Source: Tetracentron sinense
Taxonomy: Eukaryota; Streptophyta; Magnoliopsida; Trochodendrales; Trochodendraceae
Assembly (NCBI GenBank): GCA_015143295.1
Contig: CM026570.1
Location: 23,815,250 to 23,879,249, forward strand
DNA length: 64,000 nucleotides
Direction: 5' to 3'
In this document: in pieces, positions 33,501-45,154 of the stretch
Layout of the letters: the number at the start of each line of letters is the position of its first letter
Position numbering within the stretch: position 1 is the first letter of the stretch
The notes under the pieces: model-generated
Databases searched by the model: none
Seen by the model: the letters and a program-made list of their open reading frames with translations, nothing else
Told to the model about the DNA's origin: nothing
Translations under genes and position numbers: made by a program

Positions 33501-36500
33501 ACGATTACAGATCCGAGCTAACAACATGGACCAGCATGTCACTGGCCATAACATTACTAGATACCATTTCGACATGTAGGGGCTAGATGCCAAAGAGGAA
33601 AATCCTAGCCGGAGATGGTAGACAGAATCTAGTGTAGTTGGATGTGTTAGATGCACAACATCAGGGAAATCCTCTTGTTGTTTGAGTGAGGTTTCATATA
33701 CGATCTCCGTAGAAGTATCCATAGTTCTGTAAATGTAGTCGTACATCGGCATGAAGAGCGAGTAATTGGTCCGGAATTGGGTGTGATGAAGAGAGTGAAA
33801 CCTGTTGGTTAAATGTCCTTTAAATTTATTTATATATTTCGTACATACCTCCAAACCAGATTAACAGCTTCATAAATCTCTCTATTTTAACCACTAAATG
33901 AGAGACATAGGGGAGTGCTTTGTAGAATATCATTGTATGGTCAATGATAATGTGAAAATAATAAGGATAATGCTAGACCCAAATTACTAGAAAATGGACT
34001 ATTAGCCTCCAACAATAATGGTCACCATAACTAAAACTTTTGTTGCTAACAGTTATATAGAAAACCAAACTGTCACAATTCCAAGGGTAAAAATAGAATC
34101 TCTAATGTTGTGTTTGGTTGCCAAGAAAATTAGGGTTGGAAAAGAAAATTGGAACTGATTTTCCATCGTTTGGTTACAAAGAAAGTGAAAAAAGGAAAAG
34201 AAAATGGGGTGAAAATTTTCTAAACATTTCTCCCATTTGATGGATTTAGAATCTTTAAAAAAAAACCTTGGATTTTGAAGAGAAAAGAAAACAAAAACTT
34301 ATTGGGTTCTAATTTCTCTCCTCTCTTCTTCTTCCCCACTCCAAGTCTCCAACACTGAGTTTCGGCTCCGGCGGCGTCACCGGCAATTCCGACAACAGCA
34401 ATATCATATTCATCCATCTCTCTCTAACCTCTATATTTCTCTCTCCCGAACTCACGGTTTTGGGGCTTTGATTGATTTAAACAAGTTAGAATAAGGTTTT
34501 GATAGGTTTTAATCTTGATCTGGATAAGGATTTATGTTTTGAAATGAGTTTTAAAAGTTTCATGTTGGATTTTAGTTGAAATAATCAAAGATTTAAAAAA
34601 AAAAAAACTGAAATAGTAGATAAGGGTTTGGATTGATTTAAAAATAAGATTACGATAGGTTTTAATCGTGATTTGGATAAGGATTTAAGTTTTAAAATGT
34701 TTTTTTAGAAATTCCATATTGGATTTTAGTTGAAATAAGCAAAGATTTACCCAAAAAAAAAAAAATCTGAAAACAGTAGCTTTGACGTCCCTGCCATGAG
34801 GAAGAAGACAGGGACACAGCCGGTATTTCTTTATTTGTTTGAGATATTTTTGGAAAAAAAATTTTAAAAATGAAAAAAAATATTTAAAAGTGTTTTAAAA
34901 AAAAAAAAATAAGTAAAATTAAAATTTTTGAAGTTATTTTAAAGGATTAGGGGTATTTTGATAATTTTTAAAAAGCAGGGGCATTTTAGTAATTTCTTAA
35001 AAAAGCAAATTACTAGTATTTTGGATTGTTGGCCATATACTGGAAATTAGATTACTAGTATTTTGAGTTCGAGTTTAAACATTGTAATAGACTAATTCTA
35101 GATTTATTGTTAGTTTGAATTTGATGATTTGGAATCATAAAGGATAATTCTAATTAATTTTGATGTTTTAGTATTTATTTCAGATATTAGACTTGATCAG
35201 TATTTATTTAAAAAGAAAAATTTTCATGTTCATGTTTTAGTATTGCCTTAAATGCTTTATGACAAGAAATTATGAAAGTTAATGATTAAATAACGTGCCA
35301 AAGTCTTACATTAAGTTAAGTGGGATTTTGGGGTGCGACACTTACTAATTATAAACTATAAAATATATAATATATTATACTTAATATTTGAATTATGCTG
35401 TAATTAATACAATAAGTATAAACTATATAGTTGAATAATTAGGGTTAAATTAAAAATAATATACTTTTTTTGTGTCCAACAAAATAGTATATACACTTTG
35501 AAAAATATGTAGAAGAATTAAAAAACATGGAGGTGAAAGAGCTAGCATTTAATGGAATCCACTTTCTGGATTCAGTGGCTAGATTTTTCTCATTGCATAG
35601 ATAGAGGGATCTCATAGATGGTATCAGTGTACGCCGCTTATAGACAGTGAATATTTGGGTGGATTGTAGACTTACGATGGAGTATACATGAGGTACTTGA
35701 GAGGTGGAAGGATATGGAAGACCCTCTTTGGGACAAGCTCGATGTTGCAGTGCCCCATGTTGTTCATGAAATCTATATAAGTGATGTACCCGAGAATGGC
35801 TGCCATGGAAGCAGTTCCAGTGAAAACCATTGTCAGCAACGGGATTGCAAACAGTATGAAGTACATGATATGCTCTGCAAACGGATGAATTACAGCTGCC
35901 ACATAAACATGAACTAATTTTTCAACTTCCCACTACAAAAAAAAAAAAAGTATGTATGTAAATGGGTTCTAGTTACAACTTACAAGTAATGGGCTCTGTA
36001 ACAACAGAGGAATGGTGATGAGAGTGGTAGCGAGCGTAGAGGTAATGGTGGTGCAATGCCCTGTGAAGCCAGTAGTACAGAAACTCCACCGGACCCATAT
36101 GGAGCAGAACGGTCAGAACTATACCATCTATTCTCCACAATGGCAAGTGTGAAGCCCCAGGCAACACCGCATTAGCCATGTAAAACAGAATGGCGTTGAA
36201 AATGATCTGATCATCCCTGCAAAACCATTCATTTTCCAAACATGTTAGCTCATTGAGAGAGTTTTTTGTGTTTTTTTTGTAACGGGGTGTTGGGCAAGGA
36301 TTAAAAATATAGTTTTACGGGATATGTCAGTCTCAACCGAAATCTATACGTATCGATTTCAATATCGGTTTTGGATTATACATATTATTTTTTTCTTTCT
36401 CAAGAAAAAAAAATCAAATAAGTTATACGAACCAAATATAAAATCATGAAAAACGATTCAAAAACAAAATAGCAAACACAGTTACAATTACATAATAAAT

Positions 36501-36762
36501 CAAAACATATATAACTTATAAACGATACATATCGCCCGTTTTGAATCAATATAAATATCGTATAAGGGACTACCAATACATATACATATCGTCCGTTTTA
36601 GTGATTTTATTATTTCAATGATGTCGGGTGTCCAGTTCTCTTACAGTACCTGACTAGTCCCCGGACACATACAACACCACCCAAGCCACATGCATCAGAA
36701 AAGACAGGATAAATCCTTGAGGGTGGCCAAGAAAGGGAAGGGATTGGAACTCAGGACCTCGG

Positions 36763-36793
<31 letters not shown>

Positions 36794-37166
36794 ACTAACC
36801 AATTGCTCTCTCTGTCAACTTGCTCAAATTCTATAGTCTTGTCTAGAATCCTGTTCTTGCCTTTGGCTGTTAGGTAACGAGAGAGACTTATCCATAGCTG
36901 GTTGTGGAGCATTCTCGAGAGTAGAAACGGGAAGATGAGAAAGTTGGATGGGTCCCTCTCCATATCTCCTTTCGTTGCAAATGAGTATATGCTATGCACC
37001 ACCCATGGGGCCAAAATCACGTACTTCAACCATATGAAACAATATTAACAAATAAGTCACAACCAAAGAAAGAGTTTTAAAGGAGGGAAGAGCTAAATGG
37101 AAATACCTTAAGGTTTCCAAGCTGCTTCCATGGCCATTCAGTGAGGACTCCTGGTCTAGAAGCCAT
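30572..37166 (-). CDS. CER1: CER1 copy C: intact very-long-chain aldehyde decarbonylase (alkane-forming)
   Basis: Ten exons (- strand): 37107-37166, 36800-37023, 35984-36216, 35676-35895, 33426-33801, 33212-33319, 32920-33120, 32315-32416, 31046-31228, 30572-30730. They sum to 1866 bp, 621 residues plus TGA; all are open and phases match. The N-terminal fatty-acid-hydroxylase domain has three histidine boxes: His146-x3-His150-His151, His159-x2-His162-His163, His248-x2-His251-His252. The C-terminal half is the WAX2-type domain (Trp-Leu-Val-Gly-Asp-Gly near 514; Val-Ala-Gly-Ile-Val-His-Ala-Leu-Glu-Gly-Trp near 582-592). In Arabidopsis CER1 works in the ER with CER3 and cytochrome b5 to make wax alkanes. 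Intron 6 has a GC donor; the other donors are GT. Introns 2, 4, 7 and 9 hold transposons. Expression cannot be judged from sequence. Confidence 0.93.
30841..30990 (-). mobile_element. tRNA-derived SINE-like element in intron 9 of copy C
   Basis: Read on the - strand it contains GTGTTCAATTCCCACTCC, close to a pol III B box (GGTTCGANTCC), and continues to a T/A-rich end near GGACACC. The same element, with a partial internal duplication, is in intron 9 of copy E at about 46832-47052. The target duplication is not resolved. Confidence 0.5.
32049..32194 (-). mobile_element. poly(A)-tailed retroposon with 13-bp target duplication in intron 7 of copy C
   Basis: AATCATTTCATTG occurs at 32036-32048 and 32195-32207 around a 146-bp insert. 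The paralogous introns (15300, 40985, 48100) have it once. On the - strand the insert ends in a run of A, as in SINEs or very short LINE copies. A GGGCTTAGTGG motif resembles a pol III A box. No coding capacity. Confidence 0.85.
35010..35340. mobile_element. LTR fragment in intron 4 of copy C
   Basis: Homology with intron 4 of B and E stops at about 35009 and resumes at about 35341. The inserted 330 bp ends TTTTGGGGTGCGACA, a common gypsy LTR terminus in plants. It replaces roughly 2 kb of the intron, so insertion and deletion are combined. Confidence 0.6.
36625..36766 (-). mobile_element. Au-like SINE in intron 2 of copy C
   Basis: The + strand reads GGGTGTCCAGTTCTC ... GACTAGTCCC ... GGGATTGGAACTCAGGACC, the inverted layout of the plant Au SINE (GTGTCCGGGCC..., then a B box). 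A degenerate relative lies in the same intron of copy E at about 54245-54360. Confidence 0.5.
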
Positions 37167-37220
37167 CTCTTTCTTTTTTACTTCTCTGTACGTATAGGGA
37201 TGCAAAGTTTCCTTCCGAGA

Positions 37221-37238
37221 CTATATAACTTATAAACC
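37221..37238 (-). promoter_or_regulatory. candidate TATA region of CER1 copy C
   Basis: On the - strand GGTTTATAAGTTATATAG lies about 55-70 nt upstream of the ATG at 37166. The GTTTATAA core is kept at the same place in copies A', C' and E, although surrounding bases differ. Confidence 0.4.
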
Positions 37239-37540
37239 AACTTCTTTCTCTACATAATAGATTTCAGGAGTTATGAATGTTGTTGAACCAGTTGGTTGAA
37301 ACAGTTTTCAGCATTTCCATCTCTGTACTTGGAAAGGACATTATAATCCCCATATGAGGTTTACTGATATGATTAGCCGTGGCTCCGAAAAAAAATATAT
37401 ATATATAAGACTACCCTAGCTACTGTGGATATGGTTAGGCCACAACCCCATTTAGCCTTGGTTAGTGGGTTAGAGAGCAGGCTAAACATGATATTGGGCC
37501 TAGCTATGAACTGCCAATTCCATAAATCCACACCCTACAG
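37239..37540. other. upstream flank of CER1 copy C
   Basis: Promoter-proximal sequence shared with the flank of copy E (54800-55180) and, more distantly, with those of A' and C'. No gene. Homology switches to the CACTA-MITE of remnant C' near 37540. Confidence 0.6.
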
Positions 37541-39422
37541 GTTTTTATGACGGAATATCTTTTCACCCACTAATTTAGGGACCAATATATTCAGTCGGTA
37601 TAGAGTATCATGTCATCGCTAAAATTACTTTGACCCACGACTATTTAAAGATCAATAGGCATAGACATCACTTTTTTTGCGACGGAAGTTGTTCAATCAA
37701 CAATGGATATTATCCATCGCTAAACACCTTTTATTGATGGACATTTGATTGTCAAGAAGGTTATTTTAACAAACAAACAAAAATCATCGCAAATTATACC
37801 TTTTACTGATGCATACATATCCATCCCTAAAGTTCAGTCGGTAAAAACACTTTTTTTTGTAGACCGGTGATCTTCTCCAGTTGTAACCGGTGGTCACCAC
37901 ATGTCCCTTTTTACACTTCTTAACTGTGGTTAAGATTCTCCTATCCCTAGAGTTCACTCACCTCTCTTTGGTTTTCAGAAAAATATTTTTAAAAAATTAA
38001 CCCTAAGAGTTGGTAAATTTTAACCACAGTTAACAAAACTTTTTATTATTTTTTTCTAAAAACCAAGAATAGGTGGATGAAACTTAGGGGTGAATGAATC
38101 TTAACCATAGTTAAAGAGGTATCAAAAGAGACATGTGGCCACCTCAAGGGCGTAACTGGTTTTAGCAAAACTAGTTACAACTAGAGAAGAATACGTCCTC
38201 TTTTTGTAGTGCAATTTCTCTCTTCTTCACTTTCTCTATGAAACCAACAAGTGTCCTCATATTTCAAGTTGCTTTTGTAGCCTGTTAAAACTAAGGAAGG
38301 GGAAAGATTTAAATACTGAAGCTGGCTGTTAAAAGATAGCTGTTGGTCGCATGGAGGCATAGAGAAAGTACAGAGGAGAGAAACTGAGGCCAGCATTCCC
38401 CAAACTTATTTGGATAATTAATTATCAAAATATGAGATGGATGAAATTAGTCCAAATCAAACGAAACTAATCTTTTAATTAGATATATATCCTTAGTTTT
38501 GATGGGTCATTAAAGTTATGGTTAGCTTATGGCTTTACATAAGACGAATCATATCTTAGTTTTGATGGGTCATTAAAGTTATGGTTAGCTGTACATAAGA
38601 TGAATTGATTCCATGGTCCAGATTGATGAGAATATAAAAGGAAAATAGTTAACGTACCTGGAAAAACCATTTCAAAACCTAAGATTGGACCTCATTAGTC
38701 CATCTCCCTCTTAAATACTCACCAACTGTTACCCATTTGTTGACGAGGAACGTGTAGACTAGATACACATTTGTACACGAAAACGATGGGGGGATTAAGA
38801 ACTCTCTATTATTAATGAATCCTGGCCCAACACTCCTCCCACCCCTAAATAATAATTATTATAATTTTTATTAGAATTCATATATTCCTTAGAATTCACT
38901 CTTACGATTGTAAAAAGCTCTCAACAACATGGATTAATTCTAAAAACAATTATAATATATATGGGTCGGGTCTAGTCAAAAGGGATCCAGACTCATTTAC
39001 CATTGATTCGGTTTGGAATGGGTCTAATAAATGTAGAGTTTGGTACTATCCCAACTCCATCACCACCGGAGGCCCATCATGGATGGGTCAGGTCCATCAA
39101 TGATCAAAATGGGTGAATCAGTGATACCCATCGATTGGCCTGCATGGCTGCATGTGATGTCGGCCAGCGGGACAAAAATAGTATTTGAGGACCACCACAT
39201 CAGAGTTCAGACAGCCCATATCTACTTTCGTTGCAAATGAGTATATGCTATGCACCACCCATGGGGCCAAAATCACGTACTTCAACCACATGAAACAATA
39301 TTAACAAATAAGCCACAAAGAAAGAAAGAGTTTTAAAGGAGGGAAGAGCTAAATGGAAATACCTTAAGGTTTCCAAGCTGCTTCCATGGCCAATCGGTGA
39401 GAACTCCTGGTCGAGATGCCAT
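37541..39422 (-). pseudogene. CER1: CER1 remnant C': intron 4 pieces plus exons 2 (partial) and 1
   Basis: Exon 1 at 39363-39422 is open (one Glu-to-Asp change against copy C). Exon 2 survives from 39279 to 39216 and then breaks at CCATATCTAC into intron 4 sequence, exactly as in remnant A'. Lower coordinates hold the right part of the CACTA-MITE (37541-37862), a foldback MITE (37863-38200) and the intron 4 segment (38210-39215). No downstream exons belong to it. Confidence 0.85.
37863..38200. mobile_element. foldback MITE with 9-bp target duplication
   Basis: TTTTTGTAG at 37854-37862 and 38201-38209 flanks a 338-bp element with inverted ends around CTCCAGTTGTAACC and GGTTACAACTAGAG. Copy A carries the same locus without the element, with a single TTTTTGTAG at 10951-10959, so boundaries and duplication are read directly. 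The target is the last bases of the CACTA-MITE. Confidence 0.92.
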
Positions 39423-41108
39423 CTCTTTCTATGTAAGTTCTCCGTATTGGGATGCAAAGTGAGTTTCCCTCTGGAACGTTATAAACCCACTTCTTGCTCT
39501 ACTTAATAGTTTTCAGCAGTACTTATGAATGTGGTTGAACCAGTTTTCAGCACTTCCATCTCTCTACTTGATAAGGACATTATAAACCCGTTTGAGGTTT
39601 ACTGATACAACTAGCTGTGGCTCCTCAAAAAAAGAAAAAACTCTTAAAGAGAATCCCACTGTGGATAAGCTTAGACCACAACCCCAGTTAGCCTTGGTTA
39701 GGTTAGTGGGTTGGAGGGCGGGCTAAGCATAGTGGGCCTAGCTATGAAACGCCACACCTTTACTCAAGGGGATTCCTAACATCGGCATGGGGTTGCCTCT
39801 GGTAGATGCCAAAAAATGGTCTCTGGTACACATTATCCGACATGTGGCGATAAAAAGGGGGAGAAGTCATTTTTATTTTCTCCCATGTGTTTTCCTTCTC
39901 CCCACTTGATATCTGATCACCCTTTTTTATCATCACATGTTCCATGATGTGTGTAGCCAGAGACCATTTTTCTGGGACAATATCGTGCCCCTAACATTGG
40001 GAAATGCACACTACCACTGGCACAAGCCAGCTGGTGTATTAAGAAGACTTGTCATGTTGAGGAGTGCTTGTCATGTTGAGGAGTGCTAGCCCTGCTCTCA
40101 GTCAACACATACTCTCGCCTTCCACCAACTATCTGTCCATTCTACGATGATTAACGTACTTTCTCACAAAAAAATAGACAGGTGATTAGTAGAGGGTGAG
40201 AGTATGAGTTCACTAAAAGTTGGGCTAGCATGCCTCGTGTCGTGAACTATGACGATCGATCGTCATTGAAACATATTTCACGTATTGAAGTAGTAGTGCT
40301 AGCACTACTCTTGAAGTAGATATTCTCTATTTCAAATTATTGGTTGAAAGCTATTTTATCACTGAAACGAAGTGCAAAAAATAGCTAGACACCAAACTTT
40401 AAACTTATTAACACAGGAGAAATTGTCGGATTCACCAGCCCTACATGGTGCACCATCTATTTGATCAAATGGTTAAGATTATTTATGGATTAGGTACCAT
40501 TTAAAAGATGAGTCATAGATATATGGTGCAAGCCTAATTGGGTGATGTGCAAAAAATTTCAGCACCGTTAATTCATTTTTCTTGTCTCCTTCCAATTCAC
40601 TAGCCTAATTGAATGAAGGCAACCTCAAATAATCAAAAATTGACATGTAGATAATTAAATTCCTAACACCAATTGATCTATCAAAGAAAATCCAAAGCAT
40701 ATTATAAATAGCATTATTAATTTTCAATGAAATAAAGAAAATCTCAACTAAACCAAAAATTGCCAAACCAAAAACTGACAACGGGAAAAAATGTTAGCGA
40801 ATGGACAAAGAGAAGCGGTTTAATACTAGGGTGCACATTGTGGAAAACTTTAATACTGGGATTCACATTGTGGAAAAATTCAAAATAGAAATCATTTCAT
40901 GGGGTTATCAAATGTTGAGTTTTGCCAAGCACCACCTTAAATTTAATAATAGTCTTTTTCTAATATATAATGCTTTTTAACCATTAGAAATCATTTCATT
41001 GTTTGTACCGTGCAATTGAAAAGCTCAACCCTATTCTTTTAGTTGTACTGCATGTTATAAATTAAAATGAGACACCGCCCACGAGATAACCCCAAAATAT
41101 ATTTCTAC
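39423..41108. other. spacer between C' and exon 8 of copy D
   Basis: Paralogue of 13788-15429, including the small MITE at 39811-39972. It differs by an internal duplication (TGTCATGTTGAGGAGTGCT at about 40048 and 40069). No gene. Confidence 0.7.
39811..39972. mobile_element. small MITE with AAAAATGGTCTCTGG termini (second copy)
   Basis: Paralogue of 14177-14337, with the same inverted ends AAAAAATGGTCTCTGG and CCAGAGACCATTTTT. Confidence 0.6.
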
Positions 41109-41697
41109 CTTTTGAGATAAACTTTTTGAAGAAATGACCAAATATCTTCCTAACTCTAGAGTGAATTTTAATTTAAGCTTCTCATATTCATCCTTGTGCA
41201 TCACTGTCACCTGTTCCAATTTTAACATTTATCAAATGAACAAATAAAAAGATGCATATGATAAATCACTATTATATTCAGTTATAATGGCTGATATCTC
41301 AAGAGAGATCAGAAACATCACCCAGAACCCCTAAGCCTCATTCCTCACAAGCCATAATATGTATCAACTTTGTCTGAAAAATTATGGCTATCAATTCTTA
41401 GAAACTAGGGTTGGAATTGAGAGTTGTACTTGTCCACTTGAGTTTAGGACTTGAAAGGTGAGAAACCTAATTACAAATTATAGGGTGGAGACTGCCCGAG
41501 ACCGCGCCTAATAACATGGAAAAATGAAAAAACAAAAGTGCACAGGATTCAAAAAAAAATTGAATCCCTATGTCGTTATGTGCTGTCTCGATGGGGCGGT
41601 CTGTGCCTTGAACGGTCTAGTAGCAAAGTCCTATTATTATAACCATGGAGCAATACAATCTACTTGGATCTCTCTTTGGCATAAAGCTAGAACAATG

Positions 41698-43771
41698 TGT
41701 CACGGCCTTAATTATTTCCCCAACCTTGACCGTGTGGCACTCATGCTAGAGTCCGTCCTAGACGAGTCAGCCTTACCTTGAAGCTAGTAGGGGAGAAGTA
41801 AGAACACTCTATGGAAGAATACTCACACTCTTATTACTCAAGAAGGTTTACACTTGGATGGATTGGAAACCTTGGATTGGATTGTTGGATTGGATGATTA
41901 CAAATGAGGGGGTCATTCCCCTTTTATAGTTCTCATGGAAGGTTCTAGATTCTAGAACATTCCCACCTCCTTTCCTAAAAATACTCTAGAGGGGTAGAAC
42001 TCTCTACCACCTTATTTCTAGAATCCCCTACATTCTAGATTATTCCTACCACCTCCTCCCTAGGAACCTTCTAGAGAGTTTCTATACTTTTCTATTTCCT
42101 TTGAATATTCTAGAAACCCTACTAGTATATATATACAAGTCTACTACGAAATTTGGGGTGTGATCCTCTCCCCCACCTAAATTCACGACGCCCTCGTCAC
42201 GACTTATTTCTGTGCCGCCTTCTCCATTTCCTGTGCTTTCTCCACTTCAGGGTCTTCCATTCATTTTCCTTTGCGAAGTGAAAATCCTCGAACCATTTTG
42301 TAACTATTTTGGTCCCTAGCACCAATGGGACCATGCCTGGTTCCTCCTTCCTCAAGGAGTTAGTACGGGGCATAGGTGCCCTTTTCACCATGCCCCCAAA
42401 CTTCACCTTCAAGTTGAGTTGGTAGTCATTCAGCCCGACTACCGACAACTTCACCTTTCCCATCCATGCTCCGTTGTGCAGCCTCGCTCCCTGGACCACA
42501 CCATGAATGGGTTGAGATTCCATTTCGACAGCCTGGATCATGCTCGATCCCTTGACCGTCATCAATGCCTGCCCCTTTGTCTCTTCCCCTGAGACAAAGT
42601 CCTTTTTAGCCTCCGTGTCCCCCTGTGCATGCGAGGTATCCCCATCGAAGTGCTCCTCTACGATCCTAAGCCCTTCACCCTCGGGCTCGGTCGTATCCAC
42701 CTCCGTCGTCAGGTTGAGAAGTTGCACTATCCCTGTGCTCGGCTCCTCATCACCATTATGCTCATCCTCCTCATCCGAGTCTTCATCTGACCATTCTCCA
42801 CTCAATAACTTTGCTAGTCGGACCTTGCGCACTTCGCTATCCCTAGCATTGTGAGTCCTATCGCAGATGAAGCACTAGGAGTTGATCCTTTGTATCCTCC
42901 TTCCCGCAGCAAGCTCTCTCTCGACTTGTCGTTTGTCCATCCACTCCTTCCACTCCTTGATGGTTTCTCCCAGTTGTCATTGAGTAACGAGCATCGCACT
43001 CCTGGTGTTCGGCATCTCCCTTTTGGGTTGCTCGATTCCCCTCTTGAGTCCCGTCATGCATGAACCCAACTCCCTCGCGCGATCTCCCTTGCTCACCACG
43101 ACAAGCGCTCCCCCGGCAAGTCGTGTTCCCATGGCACCTTAAGCATCCTTGGACTCGCTCTCCTCCTTGGCTCGTCCACTCCCAAGTTGAAAACCATAGC
43201 TTTGCCTTCCATGTCCCAAAGTTGTTCCACCACAATCCCTGCTGTTGTAGCCTCCTCAATCCAACCCGTTACGACCCTCTCGTAACCCACTCTGATACTA
43301 CTTGTCACGGCCTTAATTATTTTCCCAACCTTGACTGTGTGGCACTCGTGCTAGAGTCCGTCCTAGACGAGTCAGCCTTACCCTGAAGCTAGTACGGGAG
43401 AAGTAAGAACACTCTATGGAAGAATACTCACACTCTTATTACTCAAGAAGGTTTACACTTGGATGGATTGGATACCTTGGATTGGATTATTGGATTGGAT
43501 GATTACAAATGACGGGATCATTCCCCTTTTATAGTTCTCATGGGAAGGTTCTAGATTCTAGAACATTCGCACCTCCTTTCCTAAGAATACTCTAGAGGGG
43601 TAGAACTTTCTATCACCTTATTTCTAGAATCCCCTACATTCTAGATTATTCCTACCACCTCCTCTCTAGGAACCTTCTAGAGAGTTTCTACACTTTTCTA
43701 CTTCCTATGAACATACTAGAAACCCCATTAGTATATATATACAAGTCTACTACAAAATTTGGCTTGTGACA
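41698..43771 (-). mobile_element. non-autonomous gypsy-type LTR element, single complete unit
   Basis: LTRs at 41698-42165 and 43303-43771 (468 and 469 bp) flank one interior in - orientation. It is the same family and same exon 7 insertion point as 16020-19576. The primer-binding site is decayed (TAGTATCAGAGT). A purine tract adjoins the 41698-42165 LTR. Flanks ACAATG on the left and CATAGCATAGG on the right match the empty ACAATGGCATAGG imperfectly. Confidence 0.9.
42166..43302 (-). pseudogene. gag-protease remnant, longest open version
   Basis: The - ORF from about 42832 to 42197 runs from just after a zinc knuckle (Cys-Phe-Ile-Cys-Asp-Arg-Thr-His...; its last Cys is now Ser), through an acidic Ser-Asp-Glu stretch, into the protease C-terminal half (Gln-Pro-Ile-His-Gly-Val). 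It ends in a Lys/Arg-rich tail. The Asp-Thr-Gly motif is absent, as in the other interiors, so the deletion was present in the element before it reached this locus. Confidence 0.75.
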
Positions 43772-45154
43772 CATAGCATAGGCCACCTTAGAAAGGTTTC
43801 CTCTTAGCAAAACTTGCTCTGTGTCTTTGGGAATGCTATTGAGCACAACAGCAACCACTAAGCTACTCCCATCTACCACTCTAATCTTCATGTTCGGGTG
43901 CTTCTGGACATAGAGCTCACCTTTTCCATTAAGTTCCTCCCCCTAAAAATCAATAAATCTTCTTAAAATTCTCTTTGACAAACCTTCTTGCATGAATTTT
44001 CAAAAAACATTAATCTTCACTACTTTAACTTGCCTAGTTCAGAAGACCTAAGCTTAACACCTTCACCCTTTTTTCTTCTGCCTCTATTATAGATTTCTCT
44101 ATCAAGCTATTAATTGATCCATTTTTCCATTGGAAATTGTACTACAGAATAGTCTATGAAAAAACATGGTGAGTCAAGCATAATGTGATTGAATTACAAA
44201 CTAAGTGCGACTAAACAAAAATGGAGATGACACAACCTTGTTACTTACTTGGAATTTAAATCTTGGTACTGCCCAAGTTTTCATTTTGAGGTTGCTGAAG
44301 GTATTCCTCTCGATAGTAAATGTACGATTACAGATCCGAGCTAAATACATGGACCAACATGTCACTAGCCATAACATTACTAGATACCATTTCGACATGT
44401 AGGGTCTAGATGCCAATGAGGAAAATCCTAGCCGGAGATGGTAGACAGAATCTAGTGTAGTTGGATGTGTTAGATGCACAACATCAGGGAAATCCTCTTG
44501 TCATTTGAGTGAGGTATCATATACGATCTCCGTAGAAGTATCCATGGTTCTGTAAATGTAGTCGTACATCGGCATGAAGTGCAAGTAATTGGTCCAGAAT
44601 TGGGTGTGATGAAGAGAGTGAAACCTATTGGTTAAATGTCCTTTAAATTTATCTATATATTTCGTACATACCTCCAAACCAGATCAACAGCTTCAAAAAT
44701 TTCTCAATTTTAACCACTAAATGACAGGCATAGGGCAGTGCTTTGTAGAATATCATTGTATGGTCAATGATAATGTGAAAATAATAAGGAGAATGCTGGC
44801 CCCAAACTACTAGAAAATGGACTATTAGCCACCAACAATAATGGTCACCATGACTAAAACTTCCGTTGCTAACAGTTTTAGCAATAGAAAACCAAACAGT
44901 CACAATTCCAAGGGTAAAAATAGAATCTCTAATGCTGTGTTTGGTTGCCGAGAAAATAAGGGTTGGAAAAGAAAATTGTAAGAAAATCTGATTTTCCATC
45001 GTTTGCTTAGAAAGAAAGTGAAAAATGGAAAAGAAAATGGGGTGAAAATTTTCTAAAATTTTCTCCCATTTGATGGAATTAAAATCTTTAAAAAAACCTT
45101 AGATTTTGAAGAGAAAAGAAAAGAAAAAGTTATCGGGTTCTAATTTCTCTCCTC

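Larger units (their letters stand above)
41109..44624 (-). pseudogene. CER1: CER1 copy D: exons 8-5, with an LTR element in exon 7
   Basis: Exon 5 at 44249-44624 has an in-frame TGA at 44503-44501, where other copies have CGA. Exon 6 at 44034-44141 ends in TAG instead of CAG just before the GC donor. Exon 7 (41664-41697 and 43772-43942) is split by an LTR element at the same place as in copy B. Exon 8 (41109-41210) is open. Upstream exons are lost: homology stops near 45154, where the sequence changes to the 3' flank of copy E. Confidence 0.92.
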
